From assembly GCA_013397115.1 (NCBI GenBank), contig VWZW01004757.1, positions 122,078-186,077 of the forward strand: a stretch of DNA of 64,000 nt, read 5' to 3'. Below the pieces are notes generated by a model. The model did no database searches. It saw only the letters and a list, made by a program, of their open reading frames with translations, and was not told the DNA's origin. The position numbers were made by a program, and so were the translations under genes. Numbering within the stretch: the first letter of the stretch is position 1; each line of letters opens with the position of its first letter. This document shows, one piece after another, positions 11,786-22,600 of the stretch. Source of the stretch: Edolisoma coerulescens. Taxonomy: Eukaryota; Chordata; Aves; Passeriformes; Campephagidae.

Positions 11786-13203
11786 GCACTGCATGACCAT
11801 AACTAAACAATGTCTGTCCCACGTGGAGCTGTCCATGCAAAATGGATAGTAGGGAAAGTAATTGGGACCAAAATGCAGAAAACTGCCAAAGTGAGAGTGA
11901 CGAGGCTTGTGCTGGATCCCTACTTGCTAAAGGTAACACCAGTTAACAACTTGTCTTGCGTGGTGGGTTTTGTATTTTGTGGAGAAGTGTTCTGCTGATT
12001 TGACTCCTAGAAGTTTTGATGACTCCTTACAAGTCAAACTCCTTGAGGAACTTAAGGATTTGGCTGTAAGGATGAAAAGCTGTGAGTGGTGAGGACTTAC
12101 AAATTACCTGCTAAATGTATTTCTTTGAAGTGCCTTGTTAATGCACTTCATTTGATCTTTTTGAGAAGGTAAGCTTTTGTTGTTTCACACTTAGATTTAA
12201 TTTTTCATGTTGCTGTGGAGCATGCTTTGGAGACTTGACAGTGTATAAGTCACTTGTACAATAAATTTTATAGCTGTTTTTTGCTGTATGCATAATTGTA
12301 ACATTACTGTGATCTTGGATTTATCACTTGTCAATGCACTTCAAACTGGAAGGTTAAAAATTGTGGTTTTCTCTATTTTAAATAGGGAAACAGTGGTAGG
12401 TGGAGGTAGAATGAGTCACCTTTGGTGACCAGAAGGTTGATAGAGTCAGGATGTGGAGCCCCTTTCAATATTTTATCCAGTAGAAGAACCTTTATTTATT
12501 TCTTAAGCTAATATATTTCTTAAAGGATTCTGAAGTCTGCTGTTGCAATAAGAAAAAAAACACCGACTTTTTATATGAAAGAAAATCATTTCAGCAAGAA
12601 AACCCTCACATAAAAAACTTCAAAATACAGATTTCAGAGCTTTTTCTTCCCCATCTCCTTTCCTGCAGGCTCAGTTGGCAGCACCATCCTGACAAGAGAT
12701 TGGGAAGGGCAGTGCTGTGCTTTTTGTGGAGAACCTGTAGAGTGCACAGTTGCATTTCTCTTCATGATCCCAACTGAATCTCGCTTTAAAAGATACATAA
12801 GACTTTACTTAGTGAAATTTATTTATTTATTTGATATTAATGATATATTTACCCACTGAAATATAATGCCAAGGTTTCTCTTTTTTTTTCTTTCTTTTTG
12901 TTCCTTTTACAGTTCTTTAACAAAAGAAAAACCTATTTTGCCCATGACCCACTGCAGCAGTGTGTTGTTGGAGACATTGTTCTTCTGAAAGCTCTGCCCG
13001 AGCGAAGGAGCAAACACGTGAAACACGAACTGGCTGAAATTGTGTTCAAGGTTGGCAATGTCATAGATCCAATCACAGGAAAGCCCTGTGCAGGAACCAG
13101 ATTCCTGGAAAACCTGTCAGATTCAGAAAATCTGACAGAGGCAGATACTACCTATCTAAGTGAGAAACTTCAGGAACTTAAAGTTTGTCAAACAGACAAA
13201 TAG
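11786..13203 (+). CDS. MRPS17: Mitochondrial small ribosomal subunit protein uS17m
   Basis: Two coding exons. Exon 2 is 11786-11932 with ATG at 11810 (41 codons, donor GTAACA); exon 3 is 12913-13203 ending in TAG. The 137-residue product begins MSVPRGAVHAKWIVGKVIGT and continues KMQKTAKVRVTRLVLDPYLL, then FFNKRKTYFAHDPLQQC, GDIVLLKALPERRSKHVKHE and VIDPITGKPCAGTRFLE. This is the S17 OB-fold protein of the mitochondrial 28S subunit, which contacts 12S rRNA. It is close to the human protein over the first 110 residues; the C-terminal tail is different and about 7 residues longer (human 130 as I recall). The start is fixed by matching the family N-terminus. A non-coding exon 1 is inferred at about 10440-10521. 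The 5' UTR of exon 2 carries an overlapping upstream ORF. Confidence 0.97.
11793..11849 (+). other. Upstream ORF overlapping the MRPS17 start
   Basis: An ATG at 11793, eight bases after the exon 2 acceptor, opens an 18-codon frame that ends in TAG at 11847-11849. It is in the other frame from MRPS17 and passes through the true ATG at 11810. Its context (gcactgcATGa) is weak. Overlapping upstream ORFs usually lower translation of the main frame; whether this one is used is unknown. Confidence 0.6.
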
Positions 13204-13311
13204 TGGGGGAAATACTTTGAGCAGAGGGCTTCCAGCTTTTGTCTCTCTCTGCCAGGGATGTTTGAGGCCCTGCTGTGATATGTTTAATGTTTCAGTGAAA
13301 TCTGTAGTCAA

Positions 13312-13317
13312 AATAAA
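13312..13317 (+). terminator. MRPS17 polyadenylation signal (AATAAA)
   Basis: A canonical AATAAA about 110 bases after the MRPS17 stop codon, giving a short 3' UTR. No other hexamer lies closer. Confidence 0.7.
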
Positions 13318-13329
13318 TAGTAAATGTAG

Positions 13330-15530
13330 TTGCTTGTGCAAAGAGATGTTGCAGATTGATGGGCCACCTGGAGCTTTGAATGAAAACACAGAGAAAAATG
13401 CAAGTTTAGTGTTCCCACTTCATTTTGTTGCCCGTAGTTTTGCCCTAGTGACAGTTCCCAAAGCCAGCTGCCCTCCTGGAATGACTCCTCTGTGTTAAGA
13501 CAAGACTACAACTGTGTGATGTTTCATTTTGGTGGGAGGGTCATTACATTATTTGAATGTTCTGTGTTTTTCAGGCAGTCTTTTGTGGTTTGTAGGGTTA
13601 CTGGAGGTGATGCTATTAAAGCTTTTGAAAGGAAGTGTAGAATTTTAAAACCAGCTGCATGCTCGTGTCCTTATTTCCTCTTACAGTGCCTTCTGACTTC
13701 CAAACTCTGTAACAAAACACAGCCCTTTGCCTTTTATAGTGGCAGAAAGGTGAGAATCAAAGCTTTAGGCAGCTTTAGTGTGGTTGGCTTTGTAACCTGT
13801 CCAAAGGCAGGATTTAGTTCTGGGAGAGTTGGATCTCTTGGAGCTGCCAGCAGCACAGGGGAGCTGATGAGAATACAAAGCAAAAAAGTAAAAGTAAAGG
13901 TGATTAGATTTAGTCTCATCAGAAAAGCTAATTAAAATAACACATTTTGGGGAGATCGAGGTGCTGGTTTGCTGCATGCTTTAATGTGGAGCTAAAGGCC
14001 AGAGCAGCTAATGATGAAAGATTACTTTATCCTGGTACAGCTCTGGGGATCTCGTGTCCTCTCTTCCAGGACATCAAGCAAGCTGAGAGCCTGCAGCTGT
14101 TGCAGCAGCCTCATGTTCCTGACTTTGGATCTAAAAGGGCATCTGCCTCAAAATTTAGCAGTGTGGGAGGGGAGAGTGGGATATCAGAGCAGTGAGAAAT
14201 CCTTTCCAAAGTGTCTGTTGGTCTTTAAGATCAGAAGCAAAATAAGGTGTATCAGACCTAAAATATCTTATCCTCTGACCTAAAATATCTTACTTCAAGC
14301 AACTGAGCCATCTTGCACTGGTAGCTTGCAGTTGTGTTCTCTGCTGTTGTCAGAGTATTAAAGATCATTTGCCCTTTAACTTCCTGCACAAAATCAGTTC
14401 TTGGCTGCCTAAAAAAGCCTGACTGAACTCAGCAAATTATTTGGGACAGCAGGAATGAGAAACTTAAAATTCCTTCAGTGCTTCAAAGCAAAAAATGCTG
14501 CTCTTAGAATGCCGGTGTTCCTGTGGCATGTCAAGAAACGTTCACTGAAATGTTTAAATTAATGTGGGCGTGGGCTCTGAGTTTGAGGAAGTGCCTTAAG
14601 CATGTGGCTGTAGGGTTTTTCTTGTTTGTGGCAGGGATTTAGGTTTATGTAAATTCCTCAGTAGCTGGAGCTGGCTGATCCGAAGCGAAGGGAAGGAAGA
14701 ACCTGAGCTCTGACTCCTGCCCAGGTGAATGTAAAATGTGAAACTTCATCCAAGCAGAGATTGGCAGAACTTGGACATGGGGTAGAATTTGGCCCTGGGC
14801 TGTAGGAAGTGCACTGAAGTTGTATTCAGGCAGAACTTACCCTCAATATATGGGGTATGAGCGTTCTAATAACTAGATAATTGTAAGAAATAGAAAATTT
14901 TCCTGTTTGCTTAGTAGGTTGCATCTACATCTAATTAGGGGAGTAAGTATTTTCTCATATTTCTTGTGATTTCCCTTGAGTAGCAGTGAAAATGCCGTAT
15001 TTTTTTCCTAAGATTGATTCATCACAGAAGGTTATAATTTTTCCAGTGTAGGCTCTGGGAGGGTTGCTCAAGAACTTGCCATGCTGTCAGATCAAGATGT
15101 GACTAAAAACAAATTACATACCAGACTGTGTTATTTTAAAGAGTGATGGCAATTGTAAGTTAAATTGTTTTAAAGTACAAAGATTGTACTTTTATGATGT
15201 TAAAGCACATCATGTGTTATCTTCTGGATTAGTCTCACAGAGCGCTGATAGAAAAATAAAATGGGAAGGGAAAGTTTATAGGGACAAGATAAAATCATTA
15301 TAGGTGTTATGTGAAATGATAAGAATTAGTCATTGACTGCTTTCTGTGTTTATTGGCTTGTTGCTTTTAGAACTGCCCTTTAATTATTACCCTAATTATC
15401 ACTCTATCTTTAATTTGAAGTTATTTAAAGGATTCGATGCCAGCACACACCTCCTCCTCAGCCAAAATACCTCTGAGTGTAGCGGAGCAGTGTGAGGAAA
15501 ACCCTTCAGCTGCCAGCGAGTGAAAAATGT
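13330..15530. other. Intergenic, MRPS17 to NIPSNAP2
   Basis: No exon, RNA gene or known repeat was recognised. A 16-base direct repeat (gacctaaaatatctta) occurs twice at about 14256-14293. Confidence 0.5.
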
Positions 15531-15540
15531 ACGGGGAGAA

Positions 15541-16035
15541 CAACAAACCGGGGCTGGGGGTCCCCTAAATCCAACTGGGTCCCCCAAAATTTGGGCTGGG
15601 ATTCCCTTAAATCTGCCTGGGGGGCTCCAAACTGGGGCCAGAGTCCCTCAAACTGGGCCCAGCGTCCCCCTAAACTGGGGCTGGAGTCCCTCAAAACGGG
15701 GGCTTGGGGGTCCCGCTAAATCCAAGTGGGTCCCTCCCCAAACCGGGGCTTGGGTCCCCCTAAACCAGGCTGGGGATCCCCCAAAACCGTGGCTGGGGTC
15801 CCCCCGAATGCAGCTGGGTCCCCAAAACCGGGACTAGGGGTCCCCCTTTGTCTGAGTAGCGGTCCCCAAAGCGGGGCTGGGTTCCCCTAAACCTGACTTG
15901 GTCCCCCCAAACCGGGGCCGGGGATCCCCAAAACTAGAGCTGGGGTCCCCCTATGTCTGAGTAGCGGTCCCCACACCGGGGCTGGGTCCCCCTAAATCCC
16001 ACTTGGTGTCCCCAAAACCGAGGCCGGGGATCCCC
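15541..16035. repeat. GC-rich minisatellite with 105-bp higher-order unit
   Basis: About 500 bases of diverged short units built on ggtcccc, ctaaa and ccggggctgggg words, roughly 25-40 bases each. The last part shows a longer period: tctgagtagcggtcccca occurs at 15851 and again at 15956, and the flanking text repeats with it, giving a 105-base higher-order unit present about 1.9 times (about 15840-16030). It abuts the NIPSNAP2 CpG island and the N gap. Confidence 0.88.
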
Positions 16036-16130
16036 CCTCAGCTGAGGGGGCCGTGAGGGGGTCCCGGGGGCCGCCCCAGCCGCGCATGCGCAGGCGGCGC
16101 TGCCCGCCAGGGGGCGTGGCCGCAGCCCCC

Positions 16131-16167
16131 NNNNNNNNNNNNNNNNNNNNNNNNNNNNNNNNNNNNN
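16131..16167. other. Assembly gap (37 N)
   Basis: A run of unknown bases inside the CpG island, with a GC-rich minisatellite on its left. The true length is unknown. It probably removes all or part of NIPSNAP2 exon 1. Confidence 0.95.
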
Positions 16168-16232
16168 GGAGCCGGCGCCGCCCGAGCCACCCGACGCCCC
16201 GCCGCGCAGAGCGTCCCCTTCCCAGGCTGGAA

Positions 16233-16276
16233 ATGGCGCCCCGCTCGCGGGGCAGCGGCCGGGCCTGGGGCGGGGA
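16233..16276 (+). CDS. Candidate NIPSNAP2 first coding exon (weak)
   Basis: ATG at 16233 in a fair Kozak context (gaaATGG) opens an Arg-rich, acid-free stretch, MAPRSRGSGRAWGG, of the kind expected for a mitochondrial presequence. A GT at 16277 would leave two bases, the phase needed to join exon 2 at 19654. Against it: the donor (GTGCGA) is poor, the exon is shorter than the ~31 residues expected, and the real exon may lie in the N gap. A second in-island ATG at 16365 (MAAPLTRRDQ) has no donor in the right phase. Confidence 0.25.
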
Positions 16277-16299
16277 GTGCGAGGTGGCGGGGTGTCCCT

Positions 16300-19200
16300 C
16301 AAGGTCACGGGCCGCAAGGCCGGCCCCTTCCTTCCCTCCTCCGAGTCCGCCCCTGGGTGGGAGGATGGCCGCGCCGCTGACCCGCCGGGACCAGGCGGCC
16401 GCCGGTGCCCGGGCTCAGCGGGCACCGACACCATCCCCGCACGGACCCTCCACCCCTGCATGGACACCCCCGCGTGTAGCAGGGCACCCCACAGCCACGG
16501 CTTTCGGGGTGCCCAGCCGCCCTGCACACATGTATTCCTGGGATTTAAATACCTGGATGCTCCGCTCCGCGCTATCCCTCCAGGATCCGGGCGTGCAGCT
16601 GCTCCGGATCCCAACTCCTCCAAGCAACAGGGTGCACAGGGCAGCAGCGTCTCCTGTCAGGATGCACAGCCCAAAATCCCTGTTTCCTCAGGGTTAGGGG
16701 GTGTGACTGCACACCCCGACATCTTCCTGCCTTCACTGTGCACAGCCACACATAGAAACCCCTTGGGAGTCAGGGCTGGTGTATCCATGCTTCCCGTGGG
16801 AGCTGGGATGTGCATGCACCCCTCTCCTGGTGCCGGGCACAGAGAGGGGCACATCCATCGAGTTTTGGGGTGCAGAGATTTGCAGCTCTGTGTGCAGGGG
16901 TGCCCGAGGTGCACACACACACACAGAGCTCCTGGAGTACCTCCCGGCTGTAGGAAGCAGGCACAGTGTGATGGAAACACAGGAATTCCCAAGCTGGGAT
17001 GGATCTACAGAGTTTTTCCTCCCTTTCTTTGAAACAGGGAAAGCTGCTCCCTCAAGACTAAAAGCATCCCTGCAAGCAGCTGTTCAGGGAGTATGTTGTG
17101 AGGTTTTACGTGTATGATTTGGGGTTATTTTAGTTTCAAATAAACTTTGTTTAGACCACAGATCAAACACTGCCAAACAATAGACAAGTTGTTTTTCTTT
17201 CTCTTTCAGGCAGACATGGCTTATTAAAAAATCTAAATACTTCACCTGATATCTCCTACCCTGTTTATATTTTGGGCTAAAGCAGGAGCTAAGTGAAAAG
17301 AAGTGTTTTCCATTACGTTTTTAGTCTAATCTGAGCAAGCTATTCAGTGTTAGCATTTTGTGTTTACAGCCCAACCTTTGTAGCAGGAAAGCAAAGCCCA
17401 CAGTTAATATTTGCAGGATGAGAACTTGCTACCAAAGTCGAGTTGATGCTCACAGCTGTTTTAAGACATGAATTCAGCCCCTGCTCCTCCAGAGCTAATT
17501 TTGGGTACAGACTCCCCACAAAATTGAACCAGTGATCAGTTCAGGGCTTCTTGGTTCGTGGGAGTGTGGGATGATAGTGGTCTTTCCGGATATTGATTAA
17601 AAATCAGGCCCCTGCATCTCAGTTGGGGTGCAGTGAACATCTGCTTTGATAAACTTAGCCTGTTACCTTTATTCTAAGTGAGGTGTATATTTAGTTGTGA
17701 TTTGTTAGTCAGTGCTCATGAGGAGGTTTCCAGCTGCTGGGGAAAAGATTTTCCATAAATGTAAAGTCTTACTCATGTCATTGTTTTGAAAATTAACCAT
17801 ACCTCCACTTTTAGGTGCAGTTTAACATTCAAGTCATGAGATTCTCCTAATAGCAAAGAAATTTGCTTTTCAGAGTTATCCCTGTAGCTCCAGCTTACTC
17901 CTGCTGCTGCTGAAGTTCACAAAAATGATGATTATTGAATTAATCATGATTATTTCTCTTTTTCATCTTCAAAGTTTGCTGCAAACGATGATCCTCGTAG
18001 AGGAGTTTTCTAAATATTACTTTACCAGCTTTGTTTAATAAAGGAGGGGGAATGGTGAGGGTTTACAAGTGTGAGTATTGTAGGAGTGGGGTTGAGTTCT
18101 ACCTCTTGGAGTAAGTGACGGCTTAATTTGAGGGAGCTTTTGAAAACAAAACTTGGATTTCTGAGGTGGGGTTCACCCCTGTGAGCTCGGAGCTCAGAGA
18201 AAGCTCCGCTCCAGGCCGTTCCAGCAGCAGCCTTATCATGGAATGCCCTTCAAATGCCTGCACTCAGGAATAGCTGCTTGGCTTCCAGCACAGCCACATG
18301 TTTGTGTGTGTGCCCAGGGCCAAGAAGGCACCATTTTCAATAAACACACCCATATTTACCAATTATTTCTTCTTGCTGAAGGTCATCTCAGCTGCAGTTG
18401 TTGTTTCTCTGCTGTGAAATACTTTCCCTCCCTTCCATCCTGCTCCCGTGGGCAGAACCAGGTCATTATGTTCTTTTCAGACTAAAAGGTGGATTGTTGT
18501 AAAAAAACTGCTTTTGTGTAATACAGGTGTGTCCAGTGGGATATTCTTCCCAAAAGAAATTGAGATTTTTCTTTCCCTATTTTTTTTTTTTCCTTAAAGA
18601 AAGCTTTAGGCTGGAGATCCAGCTGTCTTTGGATCTCCAGGTCAGTAATTCAGGGTGAAAAGTTGACATCTGAGGCAGGAAAAGGCTGGAATTTCCAGTT
18701 TATAAGTAAATACGTGTGGTATAAATACCACATTTAATATTTTAGTATTTCAGGAGAAGCTTGTGACAGAATTTTCTTCACAGTGGCTACTATGGGGCTG
18801 TCAAAAAAAGGCAAATTGAAGGAAGTGATCTGAGGAGAAAGAAGCAAAAACATTTGAGCTTATCAGACATCGCAGAGGAACAGTTAAATACATCAGATTC
18901 CTTGTCCTGGTCACCTGGAAAAGAAGAATAATTCCTTAAACACACTTAAAAAATCACAGTTATCACTTGGTTTGTGTGCTCTGATGTAAAGGGAGGTGAT
19001 ACTATTTTGAAAGTGTACTCGGAGAAGCTGAATAAAGATTAGATAAGAAAAGGCAGTGAAATTCTTCTGTTTCGAGGCAAGGGAAACGTGGATGTTGTAC
19101 AAAGAGCCTGGATCTGTGTCCCTACACGATGCACTTGCCAAAATTTGGAATCGAAATATCTCCTGGCTGGTTGTTTCCTACCACTCATCTTTTTTTTTTT

Positions 19201-19650
19201 TTCCCCCCAAATTAGTCTTTTGTGCTATTTTTCCTCTTGAAAGACATTTCACTTTTCCTTTTGTAGAGCTGTCTTTAAGCAGCCCAGGAACATATGGCAG
19301 TTCCTTTCCCTTTTACACTGTATTTCAGTGTATTTGCAGTTTTCCTTCTGCACGTTGGTTTTTTTTTTGCTCTTTTTCACTCCTCACTGTTTACACCAGG
19401 GCAGACCCAGCCCCGGTGGGTTAAAAAGAGGATAAATAGGCAGCAAAAGCAGCCTTTGCACAGGGAATAACTGTGGATAATGTGTGGTTAACTGTATCTT
19501 GTGAAATGATAAATTCCCCGTGGGGAATGAGACTCGGTGGGAAGTTTTAGCACTATGTATGTTGTGATACTATAATTCCCATTAAATTCGTGGCTGCCTT
19601 GCCTGCCTGGGGGGAGTTGCAGAGGCTCAGTGCCCTGTCCTTGTTCCCTG
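16300..19650 (+). other. NIPSNAP2 intron 1 (presumed)
   Basis: No coding exon was recognised between the CpG island and exon 2. The stretch contains a perfect 11-bp hairpin at 18611-18640 and otherwise unremarkable sequence, plus a short CA run near 16913-16924. Confidence 0.5.
18611..18640. repeat. Perfect inverted repeat, 11-bp arms, 8-base loop
   Basis: The left arm ctggagatcca (18611-18621) is exactly complementary to the right arm tggatctccag (18630-18640), with loop gctgtctt. It lies in presumed NIPSNAP2 intron 1. Function unknown. Confidence 0.85.
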
Positions 19651-19653
19651 CAG

Positions 19654-22600
19654 GGGGCTGGGCTCCTCGGCCCGCAGAGCCCGCGAGGACAGCTGGTTAA
19701 AATCCCTCTTCGTGCGCAAAGTCGATCCCAGGAAAGACGCCCACTCCAACCTCCTGGCCAAACGAGAGACCAGCAGTCTGTACAAACTCCAGTGTGAGTG
19801 ATGGCTTTGTGCTCAGCAGCACCATTGCTCCCCTCTGGCCCTGCCTGGCTCACATCCCTGTTGGTGTTTTTGTTGTTGTTGCAGTTCACAATGTCAAACC
19901 TGAATGTCTAGAGGCCTACAACAAGCTCTGGTAAGTGTGTGAGTTCTCTTTTCACCTTTTAGGCATTGTTGATTTGATCTGTAAATTGGCAGATACCATA
20001 ATTATGTAGAGGGGAGGTGACAAAATTCTGCTTTTTTAGGATTTGGTGTTAAATAGGTCCTATGAAAGAGCAAAAAGTCCTGTACTCAGTTCACCCCACT
20101 TCCTTCTTGGAGGTGTCATTTCCTAAGCTGCAGTTGAGGATGATGATTCCTGTTGTGAGAGCTTTGGTGACATTCATTGGAGCAGCTCTCCCCCTTCCCT
20201 TAGTGGTCTTAAAGTTCCTGATCCATGCAGGGAAAGGTGGAATGCTGGCATTTCCCACTGCAGCTGCCAGGTTGAGGATGGGTTTTGTCTGCATGCTGGA
20301 AGGAAAGAGATCACTGGTAAATAAAACTGCACCAGTGTTAAACTCAGCAAGAAGTTTGAGATGTTAAAAACCCAGGGGTTGATTCCTCTCAGCTTTTTTA
20401 TGTCCCTTTCACAACTCTTGTTGCTGAGCTACTCTTGAGGAGTTACACAAACCCTTGGATGGGGTCTCTGCTTTGGGGTGATTCCCTCCAAAGGGAGCAG
20501 TACTGTGACAGCTTTCCCAAAAAGTTCCAGCTTTTGAACATGTAGGAATTAATCCCATTTGGAATTGACTGCTTTAAGGGTGAAAGTGCAGAAATATTAC
20601 TCCTTTTCTGCCTACACAATCCCCCCTCTGGAGCCACAACAGCTGCCCTGAAAGAGCTGTGTGTTTGAATTTGGGGATGGAGCGAGCCTCACACCCAGCA
20701 GTGCTTTTCTCACTGACAGTGCCCAACTTGCCAGTGAAATAAAACATCCTCAGCATGATGACACCCTTCTGCAACCAGCTCTGAAGTGTGAGCACAGCAG
20801 CTGGGCTGGAGGGAGGGGAAGAAGCCCCAGCTCCCAGTTCATGTCCTCAGTGTTACTGGGTGGCTGCACAGCTCATCTGTCACCTCTGTGCCTTCTTGTG
20901 TTGGGCTGGATAACCCAGAACTGTTTTCCTTGTGCTATACAAGCATAAAAATCTGCTAGAATAACATTCAATCAAGGTATTTCTAGCTTTCTTTTTTGTT
21001 TAAAAACTAGATACACAGTAAAGGACAATTAGCATTCAGCCAGCTTGCTGTTTAAAAGCTGATTATAAACAAGTCCAATTATGCAAGACAGGGAACCACT
21101 TCTGTGCAGTATTTCATGAGCTGCCTAAATGTTGAGTGAGAGCAGAGATTTCTATTTTCAAGGAAAGAGACAAATAGCAAAGAAAAACTGCTGACAGCAG
21201 TCAGATGAAATATGTGTGGTTGGATTGATTCTTTCCAAAGCAAATGGAAGTGTTTCAGGGGAGGAGACAACTTGAATAAAATGATAAACAAAATTAAGCC
21301 TCTCTGAACTTCCCACCTGCCTCTCCCTAAATACAAAAAAAACAACAGGTTAGTTCTGTATCAAATCAGAATGAGGATTAGTCATTAGGTATTAATAAAT
21401 AATGTAATGAAGACAATTACAAGAGTATTTCATGAATCACCCTTCTGAAGAATTAGGGACAGGTTTTTCTAAAAGGTGTTCTGTGGGCATTTTTTCTCTA
21501 ATTTTTTCTCTAGAATTATGCAATAATTTACCATTCTTCTTCAAAGCTGCCTTTCCAGGATCTCATTCTGCTTTGCAGAAATGAACTGATGGTGAAACAT
21601 CCTTGAGAATGTCCTCAGAGAGTCATTTTATCATATTATTTACACTGGCTAGTGAGAGACTGTCGAGGTACAAATTGGTAATGAGATTTGCTCAAGGTTG
21701 TCTGGAAAGTCAGTGGCAGAATCAAGAAGAAAACTCATCTCTAATGACTCCCAGCCCCAGCCCAGCCTACTTTTTATTATTTGATACTGTGCAGAGAGTC
21801 CTTGCCTGTGAGCCAAACTGAGGAAGAAGGGTAATTATTCAGGGAAAAATATAAAAGGCAGAGTTCAACCAGACTAATTGACTTATTCATCAAGGCACAG
21901 TGCAGGGAAAGCTGTCTTGGCCGAGTCAGCAATCAGCAAAACTTAATTTCCTCCTGCTAATGTGGGCCACTTGTAAAGTTTGAAAGAATGTTAGAAATCC
22001 TGGGAAGAGTCAGACAGAAATTCTGTGTTGGAGGTACCTTTAAGGCAGTTTCACTGTTGATTAGTGGGTAAGTAAAGTCAGGGCACTTTCTGAAATTAAA
22101 AAGCAATACTCTGAAGTACAGCCATTATTTCATTTATCAAATTATTTTTATTCATTCAGCTCAGCAAGTATAACTGGTTTAGAAGAGTGTGCTTTCTTAT
22201 TTCTGTGCATTCTCCCCCCCTTGAGGGGAGTTTTTCCTCAAGCAAAGAAAAGCTTTTCCTCCAGCAAAGAAAAGCTTTTCCTCAAGCAAATCACCCATTA
22301 ATTTTCTGTTACCCTGATTATTTGTTTTCCTGATGTGTTGGATAACCTTTTAGATAGACATAATGATTTAGATAAACCTAATTTACTGCATCCAAAGAAT
22401 CCTATGTTAAAGATTCTAAAAAATAAAATGGTAACACTCACCTTAATTCTCCACGGGGGTGTAGCCACCTTCCCCCTGCATAGCAGAATTTGGTATTTCA
22501 GCTTTCTCCTGTGCAAAATAAACCTTGTCAATGTTCCTAGCATGATGCTGTGTTATTCATATATCGCCTGTGGCCTCCCTGAAGGCAATGCAACCCAGTG

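Larger units (their letters stand above)
16040..16300 (+). promoter_or_regulatory. NIPSNAP2 CpG-island promoter with NRF-1 site
   Basis: A very CpG-rich stretch, broken by 37 N at 16131-16167. It holds a perfect palindromic GCGCATGCGC at 16082-16091, the core of the nuclear respiratory factor 1 motif, a regulator of nuclear genes for mitochondrial proteins. That fits NIPSNAP2, whose exon 2 is the next coding exon on this strand. The transcription start cannot be placed because of the gap. Confidence 0.7.

Noticed and set aside
15934..16623. Long open frames (229 and 214 codons) through the N gap at NIPSNAP2
   Set aside because: They cross unknown bases and translate the minisatellite and CpG island; no conserved motif.
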